A stretch of 64,000 nucleotides of DNA. It comes from Nocardia sp. NRRL S-836 (lineage in GTDB: Bacteria; Actinomycetota; Actinomycetes; Mycobacteriales; Pseudonocardiaceae). The translations under genes were made by a program, and so were the position numbers. This document shows positions 34,580 through 42,706 of the stretch, one piece after another; positions within the stretch are counted from its first letter, which is position 1; every line of letters begins with the position of its first letter. The DNA lies in assembly GCF_001279525.1 (NCBI RefSeq), contig NZ_LGDY01000091.1:62001-126000 (forward strand), in the 5' to 3' direction. The notes under the pieces were generated by a model, which worked only from the letters and a program-made list of their open reading frames with translations, was not told the origin of the DNA and searched no databases.

Positions 34580-35335
34580 ATGACCGACTCCCAGTTCGCT
34601 CGCACCCCGGACCCGCGCCTCGCGCGCCAGGTCCCGCAGCGTCAGGTGCCCCAGCGGCCCGTGCCCCCGCGCCAGGGGCAGGTACCCGTCCGGTACGGCC
34701 AGCCGGTGGACCCGCGCCTGGCCGGCTCACCCTCGTTCCGCCGCACCGTCGGCGCCGAGATCTCCCGCCACGCCCAGCAGCACCCGGCCTACGCCGTCCC
34801 CCAGCGCCGCCCCACGGCCGAGGACACCGCACTGGCCACCCTGCTCCGCTCCCGCCAGCGCGCCGAGTCCGCCCGCCAGGACACCCGGCCCGCCGACACC
34901 CCCGCCCCGCGCCAGGACTCCTGGATGCGCGCCGGCGTGTGGCCCGACCGCGCCGGCGAACCCGGCCGCGGCGACGTCATCGACCAGCTCTCGTCCCGCC
35001 TGGTCAGCCCCGCCCTGTGGGCCGTCGTCGAACCCCTGATCCCGCCCGCCAAGGTCCGCCGCCAGGGCGGTGGCCGCGGCCGCGTGTGCAACCGCGCCGT
35101 GTTCACCGCGATCGTCTTCGTGCTCTCCTCCGGCTGCGCGTGGCGCCACCTGCCCGCGTCGTTCGGCGTGACGGTGCCGACCGTGCACCGCCGCTTCCAG
35201 GAGTGGACCGACCTCGGCCTGTGGGTGCGACTGCGCCGCGCGGCCGCCGAGGGCGCGTGCGGCACCGACGAGATCGACTGGATCCGCGCGGTGCTGGACG
35301 CGGCGGACCGCCGGGCGGCGAAGGCCGCCAGCTGA
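34580..35335 (+). CDS. Protein with disordered N-terminus and orphan transposase DNA-binding domain (DUF4096)
   Basis: 251 residues. Residues 1-40 are a low-complexity Pro/Gln/Arg tract (RQVPQRQVPQRPVPPRQGQV), 40-135 are polar and probably disordered, and 136-220 match the DUF4096 helix-turn-helix of IS5-type transposases (FVLSSGCAWRHLPASFGVTV, VPTVHRRFQEWTDLGLWVRL). The catalytic DDE domain is absent and the frame ends after EIDWIRAVLDAADRRAAKAA, the usual linker. GGAGG lies 9 nt before ATG 34580, and a strong terminator follows, so it is a self-standing gene, probably a domesticated DNA-binding protein. The 257 bp upstream carry no other gene. Confidence 0.75.
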   Translation: MTDSQFARTPDPRLARQVPQRQVPQRPVPPRQGQVPVRYGQPVDPRLAGSPSFRRTVGAEISRHAQQHPAYAVPQRRPTAEDTALATLLRSRQRAESARQDTRPADTPAPRQDSWMRAGVWPDRAGEPGRGDVIDQLSSRLVSPALWAVVEPLIPPAKVRRQGGGRGRVCNRAVFTAIVFVLSSGCAWRHLPASFGVTVPTVHRRFQEWTDLGLWVRLRRAAAEGACGTDEIDWIRAVLDAADRRAAKAAS

Positions 35336-35349
35336 GCTGACCCGTACTT

Positions 35350-35386
35350 GCGCCGGGGTCACCCTGAAGAAGGGTGGCTCCGGCGC
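35350..35386 (+). terminator. Intrinsic-like terminator of the DUF4096 gene
   Basis: A 16-bp stem (35350-35365 with 35371-35386, two G-T pairs) with a GAAGA loop, followed by TTTCGCGTT, begins 14 bp after the stop codon. Confidence 0.82.
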
Positions 35387-35422
35387 TTTCGCGTTCGCGT
35401 TCGGTCGTGCGTTGCGGACGAC

Positions 35423-35520
35423 GGACCACTCATCGCGCTTCGGACCGCTCATCGCGCCTTCGGCCGCTCATCGCGGCGCGAACGCTCCTCCGGCACCCGC
35501 TGACCGCTCACCGCGCCGCG
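35423..35520. repeat. Short imperfect tandem repeats
   Basis: Units of 19-20 bp, GGACCACTCATCGCGCTTC (35423-35441), GGACCGCTCATCGCGCCTTC (35442-35461) and GGCCGCTCATCGCGGCGCG (35462-35480), follow one another; a fourth related copy (TGACCGCTCACCGCG) starts at 35501. They lie between two terminators in a non-coding gap and have no spacers, so they are not CRISPR. Role unknown. Confidence 0.65.
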
Positions 35521-35552
35521 AACGTCCCTGCGGTCCTGCTGCCCGCTGATGC

Positions 35553-35601
35553 CACGCGGGGCGCTTTCGTACGACAGGAGCGCACGAAAGCGCCCCGCGT
35601 G
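35553..35601. terminator. Perfect 18-bp inverted repeat, bidirectional terminator
   Basis: CACGCGGGGCGCTTTCGT (35553-35570) is perfectly complementary to 35584-35601 around a 13-base loop. It lies 3 bp beyond the stop of the histidine kinase gene, so it should stop transcription of that operon, and also any read-through from the other side. Confidence 0.8.
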
Positions 35602-35604
35602 CGC

Positions 35605-36780
35605 TCACATGCCGTTGATGCCCGCCTGGTACTTCGGCACCCGCACGGTGATCTTCGTGCCCAGCCCGCACGCCGTCTCCACCACGAGCCCGTACTCGTC
35701 GCCGTACACCCGCCGCAACCGCTCGTCGATGTTCCCGAGCCCGATCCCCGCCGACTCGTCCACCTGCCCGGCGAGCGTCCGCCGCAGCTTCTCGGGATCC
35801 ATCCCGATGCCGTCGTCCTCGATGGTGATCTCGGCCTCGGCACCGCTGTCGTTGGCGTAGATCTGGATGTGCCCCGGTTCGACCTTGCCCTCCATCCCGT
35901 GCCGCACCGCGTTCTCCACGAGCGGCTGCAGGCACAGGAACGGCACGGTCACCGGCAGCACCTCGGGCGCCACCTGCAGGGTCACCTTCAGCCGCTCGCC
36001 GAACCGGGCCCGTTCCAGTGCGAGGTACTGGTCGATCGACCGCAGCTCCTCGGCCAGCGTCGTGAAGTCGCCGTGCCGGCGGAACGAGTAGCGCGTGAAG
36101 TCCGCGAAGTCCAGCAGCAACGTACGCGCGCGCTCGGGGTTGGTGCGGACGTAGGAAGCGATGGCGGACAACGAGTTGTAGATGAAGTGCGGCGAGATCT
36201 GCGCGCGGAGGGCACGCACCTCCGCCTCCACCAGCCGGGTGCGCGACCGGTCGAGCTCCGCCAGCTCCAGCTGACCCGCCGCCCACCTGGCCACCTGGTT
36301 CGTCGCCCGCACCAGGCCCGCGGAGGCCTCGCGGGAGTACGCGGCCAGCGTGCCGACGACCCGGCCCTCGACCGTCAGCGGCGCCACCACCGCGCAGTTG
36401 ATCGGGCAGTTCGGCTCGGTGCAGCCGATGTCGAACGCCTGGGTGCGGCCGGTGTGGAACACGTCCTCGGCCTGGGCCATGGCCTCCTCGGCGTGATGTT
36501 CGGACACGCCCTCCCAGGCCACGACCTCGGTCTCGTCGGTCAGTGCCAGCGCCGGGGTGTCGAGCAGGGTGCGCAGGTGCCGTGCCGACTTCTTCGCCGC
36601 ATCGGAGACCAGGCCGGCGCGCAGCGGGGGAGCGGCGGACCAGGCGGTGTGCAGGGTCTCGTAGGTGACGCGCTGGGCCTCGGTCGAGAGCGACTGCCTG
36701 GTGCGCGTGCCCCGCCACAGCACCAGCACCGCCGCTCCGCCGACGACCAGGATCGCCGCCGCGGTGAGGAAGTCGTGCAT
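35605..36780 (-). CDS. LytS/YehU-type sensor histidine kinase
   Basis: 391 residues from ATG 36780. One N-terminal membrane helix (about 6-23), a GAF-like sensor region up to about 160, then the His_kinase dimerisation helix with phospho-acceptor His198 (RAQISPHFIYNSL) and an ATPase domain (PLVENAVRHGM, EDDGIGM). The sensor holds three Cys at 120, 125 and 129 (GCTEPNCPINC), which could bind a metal or iron-sulfur centre or act as a redox switch. It is the last gene of the operon that starts with its response regulator. Confidence 0.88.
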   Translation of the reverse strand: MHDFLTAAAILVVGGAAVLVLWRGTRTRQSLSTEAQRVTYETLHTAWSAAPPLRAGLVSDAAKKSARHLRTLLDTPALALTDETEVVAWEGVSEHHAEEAMAQAEDVFHTGRTQAFDIGCTEPNCPINCAVVAPLTVEGRVVGTLAAYSREASAGLVRATNQVARWAAGQLELAELDRSRTRLVEAEVRALRAQISPHFIYNSLSAIASYVRTNPERARTLLLDFADFTRYSFRRHGDFTTLAEELRSIDQYLALERARFGERLKVTLQVAPEVLPVTVPFLCLQPLVENAVRHGMEGKVEPGHIQIYANDSGAEAEITIEDDGIGMDPEKLRRTLAGQVDESAGIGLGNIDERLRRVYGDEYGLVVETACGLGTKITVRVPKYQAGINGM

Positions 36781-36794
36781 CTCAGCCCACCCCC

Positions 36795-38537
36795 TTAGCT
36801 TCGCTCGCCGCCCGACGACGGGCCGGAGCCGTCCAGCCCGAGGTTCTCGGGCGCGTGGAGCTTCACCATCGTCCGCTGCACCCCCGGCGGCAGGTGCCGC
36901 GGGGTGAGCAGGGAGACCACGTACATCACCGAGAAGCCGAGCGGCACCGTCCACGCGGCCGGGCGGGACAGCAGCGCCTCGTACCAGGCGTCGCCGGTGT
37001 CGGCGAACATCGTGACGAGGCCCGCGGTCAACGCCGGCACGCCGCCCGCGAGCATGCCCGCGACGGCACCGGCGGTGGTGATCCGGGTCGACCAGATCCC
37101 CAGCATCAGCAACGGGCACAGCGAGGACGCCGCCACCGCGAACGCCAGGCCGACCATGTCCGCGACCGGCATGCCGGTCGACACGAACGTCATCGCGAGC
37201 GGCACGAGACCCGAGAGCACCGTGGAGATCCGGAACCCGCGCACGCCGCCGAGGCGCAGCACGTCCTGCGACAGCACCCCCGCCAGCGACACCACCAGGC
37301 CGGACGACGTCGACAGGAACGCCGCGAACGCGCCACCGGCCACCAGTGCGCCCAGCAGCTCGCCGCCGAGACCGCCGATCATCCTGGTCGGCAGCACGAG
37401 CACCACGGCGTCGGTCTGCCCGGTCATCAGCAGCTCGGGTGTGTACAGCCGGCCGAGCGCGCCGTACATCGGCGGCATCAGGTAGAACACCGACAGCAGG
37501 CCGAGCACGATCAACGTCGTGCGGCGCGCGGCCGGGCCGTTCGGGTTGGTGTAGAAGCGCACGATCACGTGCGGCAGGCCCATGGTGCCGAGGAACGTCG
37601 CGATGATGAGCGAATAGGCGCCGTACAACGGGAACTGCTGCCCGCTGGACTCCGGCAGCGACCACGTCTCGTTCGTGTTGTGGTCCATCGTGGACACGTG
37701 CGGCACCGGTGCGCCCTGCGGGAACGTGAGCTCCGAGCCCGCGCCGATGCGGTGGTAGCCGGCGGTCAGCACGTGGCCGGCGTTCTCGACGCGCTGCCCG
37801 TCGATCTCACCGGTGCCCTTGACGACGATGGACTGCTCGGCGTGGATCGACGTCTGGTTCTGGAACGTGACCTCGGTGTCCTGCCGGAACGCCGGGAACT
37901 CCGGCGCGGTCAGCGACTTCGCGCCGTGCACCTGCCACGCGATGACGAGGAACACGATCGGCACGGTGATCGCGGTGAGCTTGAGCCAGTACTGGAAGGC
38001 CTGCACGAACGTGATCGACCGCATCCCGCCGGACGTCACGTTGACCGTCACGACCACCGTGACGACCAGCGCGCCCACCCAGTCCGGCGCGCCGGTCACG
38101 GTGTTCAGCGTGAGACCGGCGCCTTCCAGCTGCGGCAGCAGGTACAGCCAGCCGATGGCCAGCGCGAGCACCGACGCGACCGCGCGCACGCCGCGGGAGC
38201 GGAAGCGGGCCTCGGCGAAGTCGGGCAGCGTGTAGGCGCCGGACCGCCGCAGCGGCGCGGCCACCATCGTCAGCAGCACCAGGTACCCGGCCGTGTAGCC
38301 GACCGGGAACCACAGCATGTCCGGCCCGTAGGCGAAGATCAGCCCGGCGATGCCCACGAACGACGCCGCCGACAGGTACTCGCCGCCGATCGCCGAGGCG
38401 TTCCACCACGGCGAGACGGTGCGCGAGGCGACGTAGAAGTCCGACGTCGTGCGGGAGACGCGCAGTCCGTAGGTGCCGATCAGGATCGTGCCCAGTGCGA
38501 CGACCAGCACCGCCACGACGGCGTAACCACTCGTCAT
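36795..38537 (-). CDS. Sodium:solute symporter, acetate/ActP-like
   Basis: 580 residues with about 13 membrane helices of the SSS family: GGEYLSAASFVGIAGLIFAY, FAEARFRSRGVRAVASVLAL and a C-terminal cytoplasmic tail. ActP-type members take up acetate, pyruvate or other short carboxylates with Na+. A polar insertion (residues about 215-290) resembles the extended loop of actinobacterial members. ATGA overlap with the upstream DUF485 gene, its usual partner. Confidence 0.88.
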   Translation of the reverse strand: MTSGYAVVAVLVVALGTILIGTYGLRVSRTTSDFYVASRTVSPWWNASAIGGEYLSAASFVGIAGLIFAYGPDMLWFPVGYTAGYLVLLTMVAAPLRRSGAYTLPDFAEARFRSRGVRAVASVLALAIGWLYLLPQLEGAGLTLNTVTGAPDWVGALVVTVVVTVNVTSGGMRSITFVQAFQYWLKLTAITVPIVFLVIAWQVHGAKSLTAPEFPAFRQDTEVTFQNQTSIHAEQSIVVKGTGEIDGQRVENAGHVLTAGYHRIGAGSELTFPQGAPVPHVSTMDHNTNETWSLPESSGQQFPLYGAYSLIIATFLGTMGLPHVIVRFYTNPNGPAARRTTLIVLGLLSVFYLMPPMYGALGRLYTPELLMTGQTDAVVLVLPTRMIGGLGGELLGALVAGGAFAAFLSTSSGLVVSLAGVLSQDVLRLGGVRGFRISTVLSGLVPLAMTFVSTGMPVADMVGLAFAVAASSLCPLLMLGIWSTRITTAGAVAGMLAGGVPALTAGLVTMFADTGDAWYEALLSRPAAWTVPLGFSVMYVVSLLTPRHLPPGVQRTMVKLHAPENLGLDGSGPSSGGERS

Positions 38538-38935
38538 GGACGTTCGACCAGCTCCGCGAACTCGCGTTCACTGCGCTCGGCCTGCCGCACGTAGAACCAG
38601 CCGGCCAGCAGCAGCATCGGGAACGTCGCCACGCACAGCAGGAACCACGGCAGCCCGAGCCCGAAGACCCGCACCCTGCCGAGCGCCGGCTCGATGGCGA
38701 ACAGCAGCGGCAGCAGCCCGAGGGTCCCGCACACAACGAAGCACACCGACAGGCCCAGCCGGCGCTGGGCGCGGATCAGCGTGCGCATGTAGACGGCGCC
38801 GAGCTCGCTCTGCTCGTTGATCTCGCGGGTGCCCGAGTACGGCCGGCGCGCCCGCGGTGCCCTGGTGCGGGGGCTCGTCACCACCACGCGCTGGGTCGGC
38901 CGCTGGGCCGGTCCCCCAGGTGGCGGCGCCGTCAC
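38534..38935 (-). CDS. DUF485 membrane protein, symporter partner
   Basis: 133 residues from GTG 38935, which overlaps the response-regulator stop (GTGA). A basic, proline-rich N-terminus is followed by two membrane helices (about 62-84 and 93-113). Its ending overlaps the symporter start. DUF485 proteins are the standard companion of ActP-type symporters, but their function is not known. Confidence 0.8.
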   Translation of the reverse strand: MTAPPPGGPAQRPTQRVVVTSPRTRAPRARRPYSGTREINEQSELGAVYMRTLIRAQRRLGLSVCFVVCGTLGLLPLLFAIEPALGRVRVFGLGLPWFLLCVATFPMLLLAGWFYVRQAERSEREFAELVERP

Positions 38936-39849
38936 GACGACGACCCCAGCCCGTTCCTCGGCTGCGCGGCACCGGCGGGCGCGGCCTGACCGGACACCGG
39001 CGCCGGGCGGGCGCGGCGGACCAGCAGCTGCCGCAGGTGCCGGGCGTGCCTGCGGCTCACCGGCAGCACCACGCCACCGATCGTGACGCTGAGGTGCCCG
39101 TCCTCCAGCCGCAGCTCGTCGATGTGGCCCAGCGAGACCAGGTGGCTGCGGTGGATGCGCACGAACCCCGCGCTGCGCCACCGCTCCTCCAGGCCGTTGA
39201 GCGCGGCGCGGACCAGGCCGCTGCCGGTCGCGGTGTGCAGCCGGGCGTAGTCGCCGTGCGCCTCCACGTACCGGATGTCGGCGAGCCGGATGAACCGCGT
39301 GACGCCGCCGAGCTCGACCGGGATGACCTCGTCACCCACCTCCGGCGGCGTGGTGTTCGCGGGCTGCGCCGGCACGGCCGCGGCGGGTTCGGCGGGGTTC
39401 TTGGAGTCCCAGACCTCGTGCACGATCCGGTGCACCGACTCGGCGAGCCGTTCCTGCCGCACCGGCTTGAGCAGGTAGTCGAGTGCCTTGAGCTCGAACG
39501 CCTCCACCGCGGGCTGCTGGTGCGCCGTCACGAACACGACGGGCGGCGGCTGCGCGAACCGGGAGAGCACGCGGGCGAGGTCGAGACCGTCCAGGCCGGG
39601 CATGCGGATGTCGAGGAACACCGCGTCCAGCGGCTGTCCGGCGTCCATCGCGCGGTGCAGCACCCGCAGCGCCTTGGTGGCGTCGGTGACCGCTTCCACG
39701 TGCGCGATGCGCGGATCGGAGCGCAACAGGTAGGTGAGGTCTTCCAGCGCTGGGGCCTCGTCGTCGACGGCGAGCACCCGCAGGGAGCGTTCGAGGCTGC
39801 CACGTCGATCCGGTCCCTCGCACAGGGGGCACGGCAGACCTGAGGTCAT
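38932..39849 (-). CDS. LytTR-family response regulator
   Basis: 305 residues from ATG 39849 (the longer frame to 39906 is unlikely). After 22 residues with a CPLC pair comes a receiver domain (RVLAVDDEAPAL; phospho-acceptor Asp80 in VFLDIRMPG; LDYLLKPVRQ), then a linker rich in Pro/Ala and a LytTR DNA-binding domain (IRYVEAHGDYARLHT, GFVRIHRSHLVSLGHIDEL). It opens the operon regulator - DUF485 - symporter - kinase and most likely controls its own operon in response to the substrate. Confidence 0.9.
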   Translation of the reverse strand: MTSGLPCPLCEGPDRRGSLERSLRVLAVDDEAPALEDLTYLLRSDPRIAHVEAVTDATKALRVLHRAMDAGQPLDAVFLDIRMPGLDGLDLARVLSRFAQPPPVVFVTAHQQPAVEAFELKALDYLLKPVRQERLAESVHRIVHEVWDSKNPAEPAAAVPAQPANTTPPEVGDEVIPVELGGVTRFIRLADIRYVEAHGDYARLHTATGSGLVRAALNGLEERWRSAGFVRIHRSHLVSLGHIDELRLEDGHLSVTIGGVVLPVSRRHARHLRQLLVRRARPAPVSGQAAPAGAAQPRNGLGSSS

Positions 39850-40162
39850 TCGAGATCGAGTCCAAACTGTGTACGGCCGATCCTCACGTGGCGGCGACTG
39901 GACCACGCTCGGTCATCGCGCGCCTGGTGAGCCGAGGGCGTCGGATACGCGATCATGCCCTTTCACGGAGGGTGACCAGCGGCCGGGGTCGGGGTGCGCC
40001 TCGTCCGCACGGCAGCCACCCCCTCCACCCCGGAAAGCCCGTTCGGGCGCATCATCCGACAGGGGGAGGAGGTGCCGGAACCCTCCGAACGGGTGCGTCT
40101 GGGAACGGAGCGGGACAGTGTCATCACCCAGCGTGCAGATGCCTGGTCACGCCGGTCGGCCG
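39850..40162. other. Non-coding gap upstream of the LytTR operon
   Basis: The 313 bp between the LytTR gene start and the end of the small upstream gene contain no convincing gene; a 73-codon plus-strand frame at 39994 has no ribosome binding site or family resemblance. The promoter of the LytTR operon must lie in its left part on the minus strand. Confidence 0.5.
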
Positions 40163-40450
40163 TCAGGGCTGCCGGATCGCTCTCGGGTGGGCCGCGAGCG
40201 CGTCACCGAGCGTGATCTCCAGTTCGATGAACGACTCCTCCGCGCGGCGGGCGGCCACGCTCACGGAGGCGGCCGCGGCGGGTCCGACGAGCCTGCGGGT
40301 CGGTGCGCGCAACGCCTGGATGGCCTCGGACCACTGGTTCGAGAGCTTGGCCAGACCGCTCAGCGTGTCGACGAGGTCGTCGGTGTTGTCCGGCGGTGAC
40401 GCGACGATCTCCGCCAGCCGGTCGCGCAGCGCGTCCAGTGCCGGGTCCAC
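40163..40450 (-). CDS. Small helical protein of unknown function
   Basis: 95 residues from GTG 40450, chosen because AGGAGG lies 8-13 bp upstream (the frame is open to 40561). Predicted to be almost all helical (PALDALRDRLAEIV, LVDTLSGLAKLSNQWSEAI, RRAEESFIELEITLGDAL) without membrane segments or known motifs. Confidence 0.6.
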   Translation of the reverse strand: MDPALDALRDRLAEIVASPPDNTDDLVDTLSGLAKLSNQWSEAIQALRAPTRRLVGPAAAASVSVAARRAEESFIELEITLGDALAAHPRAIRQP

Positions 40451-40806
40451 TTCAATCCTCCTGTTGTGCTGCGCCAGTGGGCGGCTGCGGCTGTTGAGGA
40501 CAAGCGCGGACAAATTCCCCCATGGGCGACACCATATCTCGACCGCGGAGGTGTGGCGCAATGATGTTGCCCCGACCGGACCACCCGGTCAATGACCGCC
40601 CATTGCGCGTCTCAACAGGGCTGTTGTCTCAACTGGCCAGCGGTTATGCCGATGCGCTGAAATGGACCGGGTTTCGACGTTCAGCGGGAGCGGAATGCGG
40701 GTAATCCTGCTCTTCGTGCATTAACCGGCCCGGCCGGCCCGCTCTCGTGGGCGCTGGCCGGAGTCCGTTTGTTCGGGGTCGTACAAGACATTCCGGTAGT
40801 CATCCG
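40451..40806. other. Intergenic region with short repeats
   Basis: 356 bp of lower GC than its surroundings, upstream of the small helical gene and downstream of the MFS gene. It holds GTCTCAAC twice, 17 bp apart, and a CAACAG-GG-CTGTTG hairpin between them (around 40610-40635). CGTCTCAACAGGG is also found at 34439-34451, upstream of the DUF4096 gene. A 60-codon plus-strand frame at 40522 shows no recognisable protein. A small RNA or regulatory role is possible but not shown. Confidence 0.45.
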
Positions 40807-42018
40807 TCACGGAGCACCGGAGATGCCGTCGCGCTCACCGACCGACGTCTCCAGCCCCCGGTACAGCAGCAGGCAGACCAGCGAGGCGCCCCCCAGCGCC
40901 AGCCACAGCGCGTCGGCACTCGCCGTCAGCAGGGTGGCGGCGAGCAATGGCGCCAGCATGTCCGACACCGCCCACGCCAGCTGGTGCATCGCCGCGTAAC
41001 GCCCGGTGTGCCCGGCCGGGGCGAGCACCGCGGGCAGCGTGTCGGCGGTCGGCACGTACAGCGCTTCGCCGAACCCGATCAATGCCACCGCCACCAGCAG
41101 CAGCGCCACAGCCGCGGCCGGGTACCGGACCGCGAGGAGGACGAGTGTGAACGCGACCACCCACGTCGCGCACGAGAGCTGGAGCGTGCGCAACCGGCGC
41201 CGGCCGCGGGTGAGCAGGTGGTTGAACGACGTCGCGACCGCCACCACGGCGCTGCCTGCCGCCACCAGCACCCCCGGCAGCCAGGAGCCCACGCGCAGGT
41301 GCTGGAGCACGAAGGTGGGCAGAGCCACCAAAGGCGTGATCACCACGAGGTTGCCGACCAGGTTCAACCCTGCCAGCACCACGTTCGCGGAGTCCGTCAG
41401 CGCCGTGCGGTACCCGCCGGACTCCGCTGGGCGCCCGGCAGGCGCCCAGCGGTCGTCGCGGGCCTTCACCGCGGCGAACAGGAGCAGCGCGAGCAGGAAG
41501 CTGACGGCGTTGAGCCCCAGCAACGTCCTCAGCCCGCCCACCTCGTCCCAGCTCAGCACGACACCGGACAGCGCCCCACCCGCCGCGAAGCCGACGTAGC
41601 GCAGCCCGCGGATCCGGCCGAACCACTGCTCCAGCTCGCCGGGACGCGCGACAACGCCGACGAGCGGCGTGAACGCGCCCCAGAACGCCCGGCCGCCGAG
41701 GCTGAACACGAACGCGGCGACGCCGAACGGGACCGGCCCGGTGGAGCCGAGCATCGCGACACTGCCCGCGAACAGCAGCGCGTTGCCGCCGATGACGACG
41801 CGGATCGCGCCGTACCGGTCGACCGCCGTCCCCACCAGTGGCTGCGCCAGCGTGGCCGCGCCGAACGCCACGGTCAGCACGATGCCGGCTGTGGGCAACG
41901 GCATCGGGACGACCTTGTGGGCGTACACCAGCGCGAACGGTGCGAACAGGCCGTTGCCCAGTGCATCGATCACCATCGCGCCGAACAGCGGCAGCCTGCC
42001 CGCGTACCGGTCAGTCAC
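40807..42018 (-). CDS. MFS transporter (probable exporter) of the DUF4254 operon
   Basis: 403 residues from GTG 42018, twelve hydrophobic segments, with the loop-2/3 basic motif replaced by DRYGAIRVVIGGNA, typical of drug- or product-efflux MFS proteins. Start overlaps the preceding gene by 8 bp. Being last in an operon with a glycosyltransferase it probably exports the glycosylated product or a precursor. The substrate is unknown. Confidence 0.85.
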   Translation of the reverse strand: MTDRYAGRLPLFGAMVIDALGNGLFAPFALVYAHKVVPMPLPTAGIVLTVAFGAATLAQPLVGTAVDRYGAIRVVIGGNALLFAGSVAMLGSTGPVPFGVAAFVFSLGGRAFWGAFTPLVGVVARPGELEQWFGRIRGLRYVGFAAGGALSGVVLSWDEVGGLRTLLGLNAVSFLLALLLFAAVKARDDRWAPAGRPAESGGYRTALTDSANVVLAGLNLVGNLVVITPLVALPTFVLQHLRVGSWLPGVLVAAGSAVVAVATSFNHLLTRGRRRLRTLQLSCATWVVAFTLVLLAVRYPAAAVALLLVAVALIGFGEALYVPTADTLPAVLAPAGHTGRYAAMHQLAWAVSDMLAPLLAATLLTASADALWLALGGASLVCLLLYRGLETSVGERDGISGAP

Positions 42019-42706
42019 GGACGCGCACGTCGGAGGCGACGCGACGGGCCTCCTGCTGTGCCAGCGCGAAGTACCCGTCGGACAACGGGCGGATGACAAG
42101 CCGCTCGACCTGGTAGTAGCTCGACAGCTCGGCCAGTGGGAGCCGCCGCAGCAGCCAGGAGCCGTCGAGGTCGCAGCCGATGGTGTTCTTCCGGAACGTA
42201 CCGGTCAGCCAGCCGTCGACCTCCTTCTCGCAGGTCCACTCGAACCGGAAGAAGTTCCAGATCTTCTTGGCCAGCTCCGGTGCCCGGTCGAGCGCCGACG
42301 GTGCCGCGAGCCCGAACCAGCACTCCGGTCCGCCGACGTCGGCCACGAACGCGTCGTCGGTACCCATCCACACCCAGATGAACGCCAGCAGGTTGGTCGC
42401 CGCGCCGTTGGCCGCGGGAATCGCCGACGCTTCGGTGTAGAAGCTGCCCAGCCAGGTGGGGAACCAGATGTAGTACGGACACGCGCCCGCCTCCGGCTCA
42501 CCGGTGTGGCCGTCGCGGCCGGGCAGCCGGTAGGAGTCCACGCTGGAGAACAGCTTGACCCCGTTCACGCTGGTCAGCTTGACCCCGTACTCCCCGCTGG
42601 ACAGCCGCAGGTCCGCCGTCTCGTAGAACGACCGCACGTCGCGGAAGAAGCCCGACACGGTGTCGTAGCTCGTCCGCACTTGCGTCATCGTCGAGTCCCT
42701 GAACAT
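42011..42706 (-). CDS. Unrecognised 231-residue protein of the DUF4254 operon
   Basis: Start ATG 42706 is preceded by AAGGGGG with 5-nt spacing and lies 22 bp inside the upstream glycosyltransferase gene. The protein is rich in aromatic residues (WFPTWLGSFYTEASA, IWNFFRFEWTCEKEVDGWL, GCDLDGSWLLRRLPLAELS) and has no signal peptide or clear membrane helix. I do not recognise a family. Tight overlap on both sides says it works with the glycosyltransferase and exporter, perhaps as a biosynthetic enzyme or immunity-type protein. Confidence 0.6.
   Translation of the reverse strand: MFRDSTMTQVRTSYDTVSGFFRDVRSFYETADLRLSSGEYGVKLTSVNGVKLFSSVDSYRLPGRDGHTGEPEAGACPYYIWFPTWLGSFYTEASAIPAANGAATNLLAFIWVWMGTDDAFVADVGGPECWFGLAAPSALDRAPELAKKIWNFFRFEWTCEKEVDGWLTGTFRKNTIGCDLDGSWLLRRLPLAELSSYYQVERLVIRPLSDGYFALAQQEARRVASDVRVRD

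Noticed and set aside
35423..35520. Possible CRISPR array or direct-repeat locus
   Set aside because: The 19-20-bp units are adjacent with no spacers and are imperfect; no cas genes are near.
39994..40215. 73-codon plus-strand gene in the gap upstream of the LytTR operon
   Set aside because: No ribosome binding site, no -10 at leaderless distance, and a composition like random high-GC DNA.
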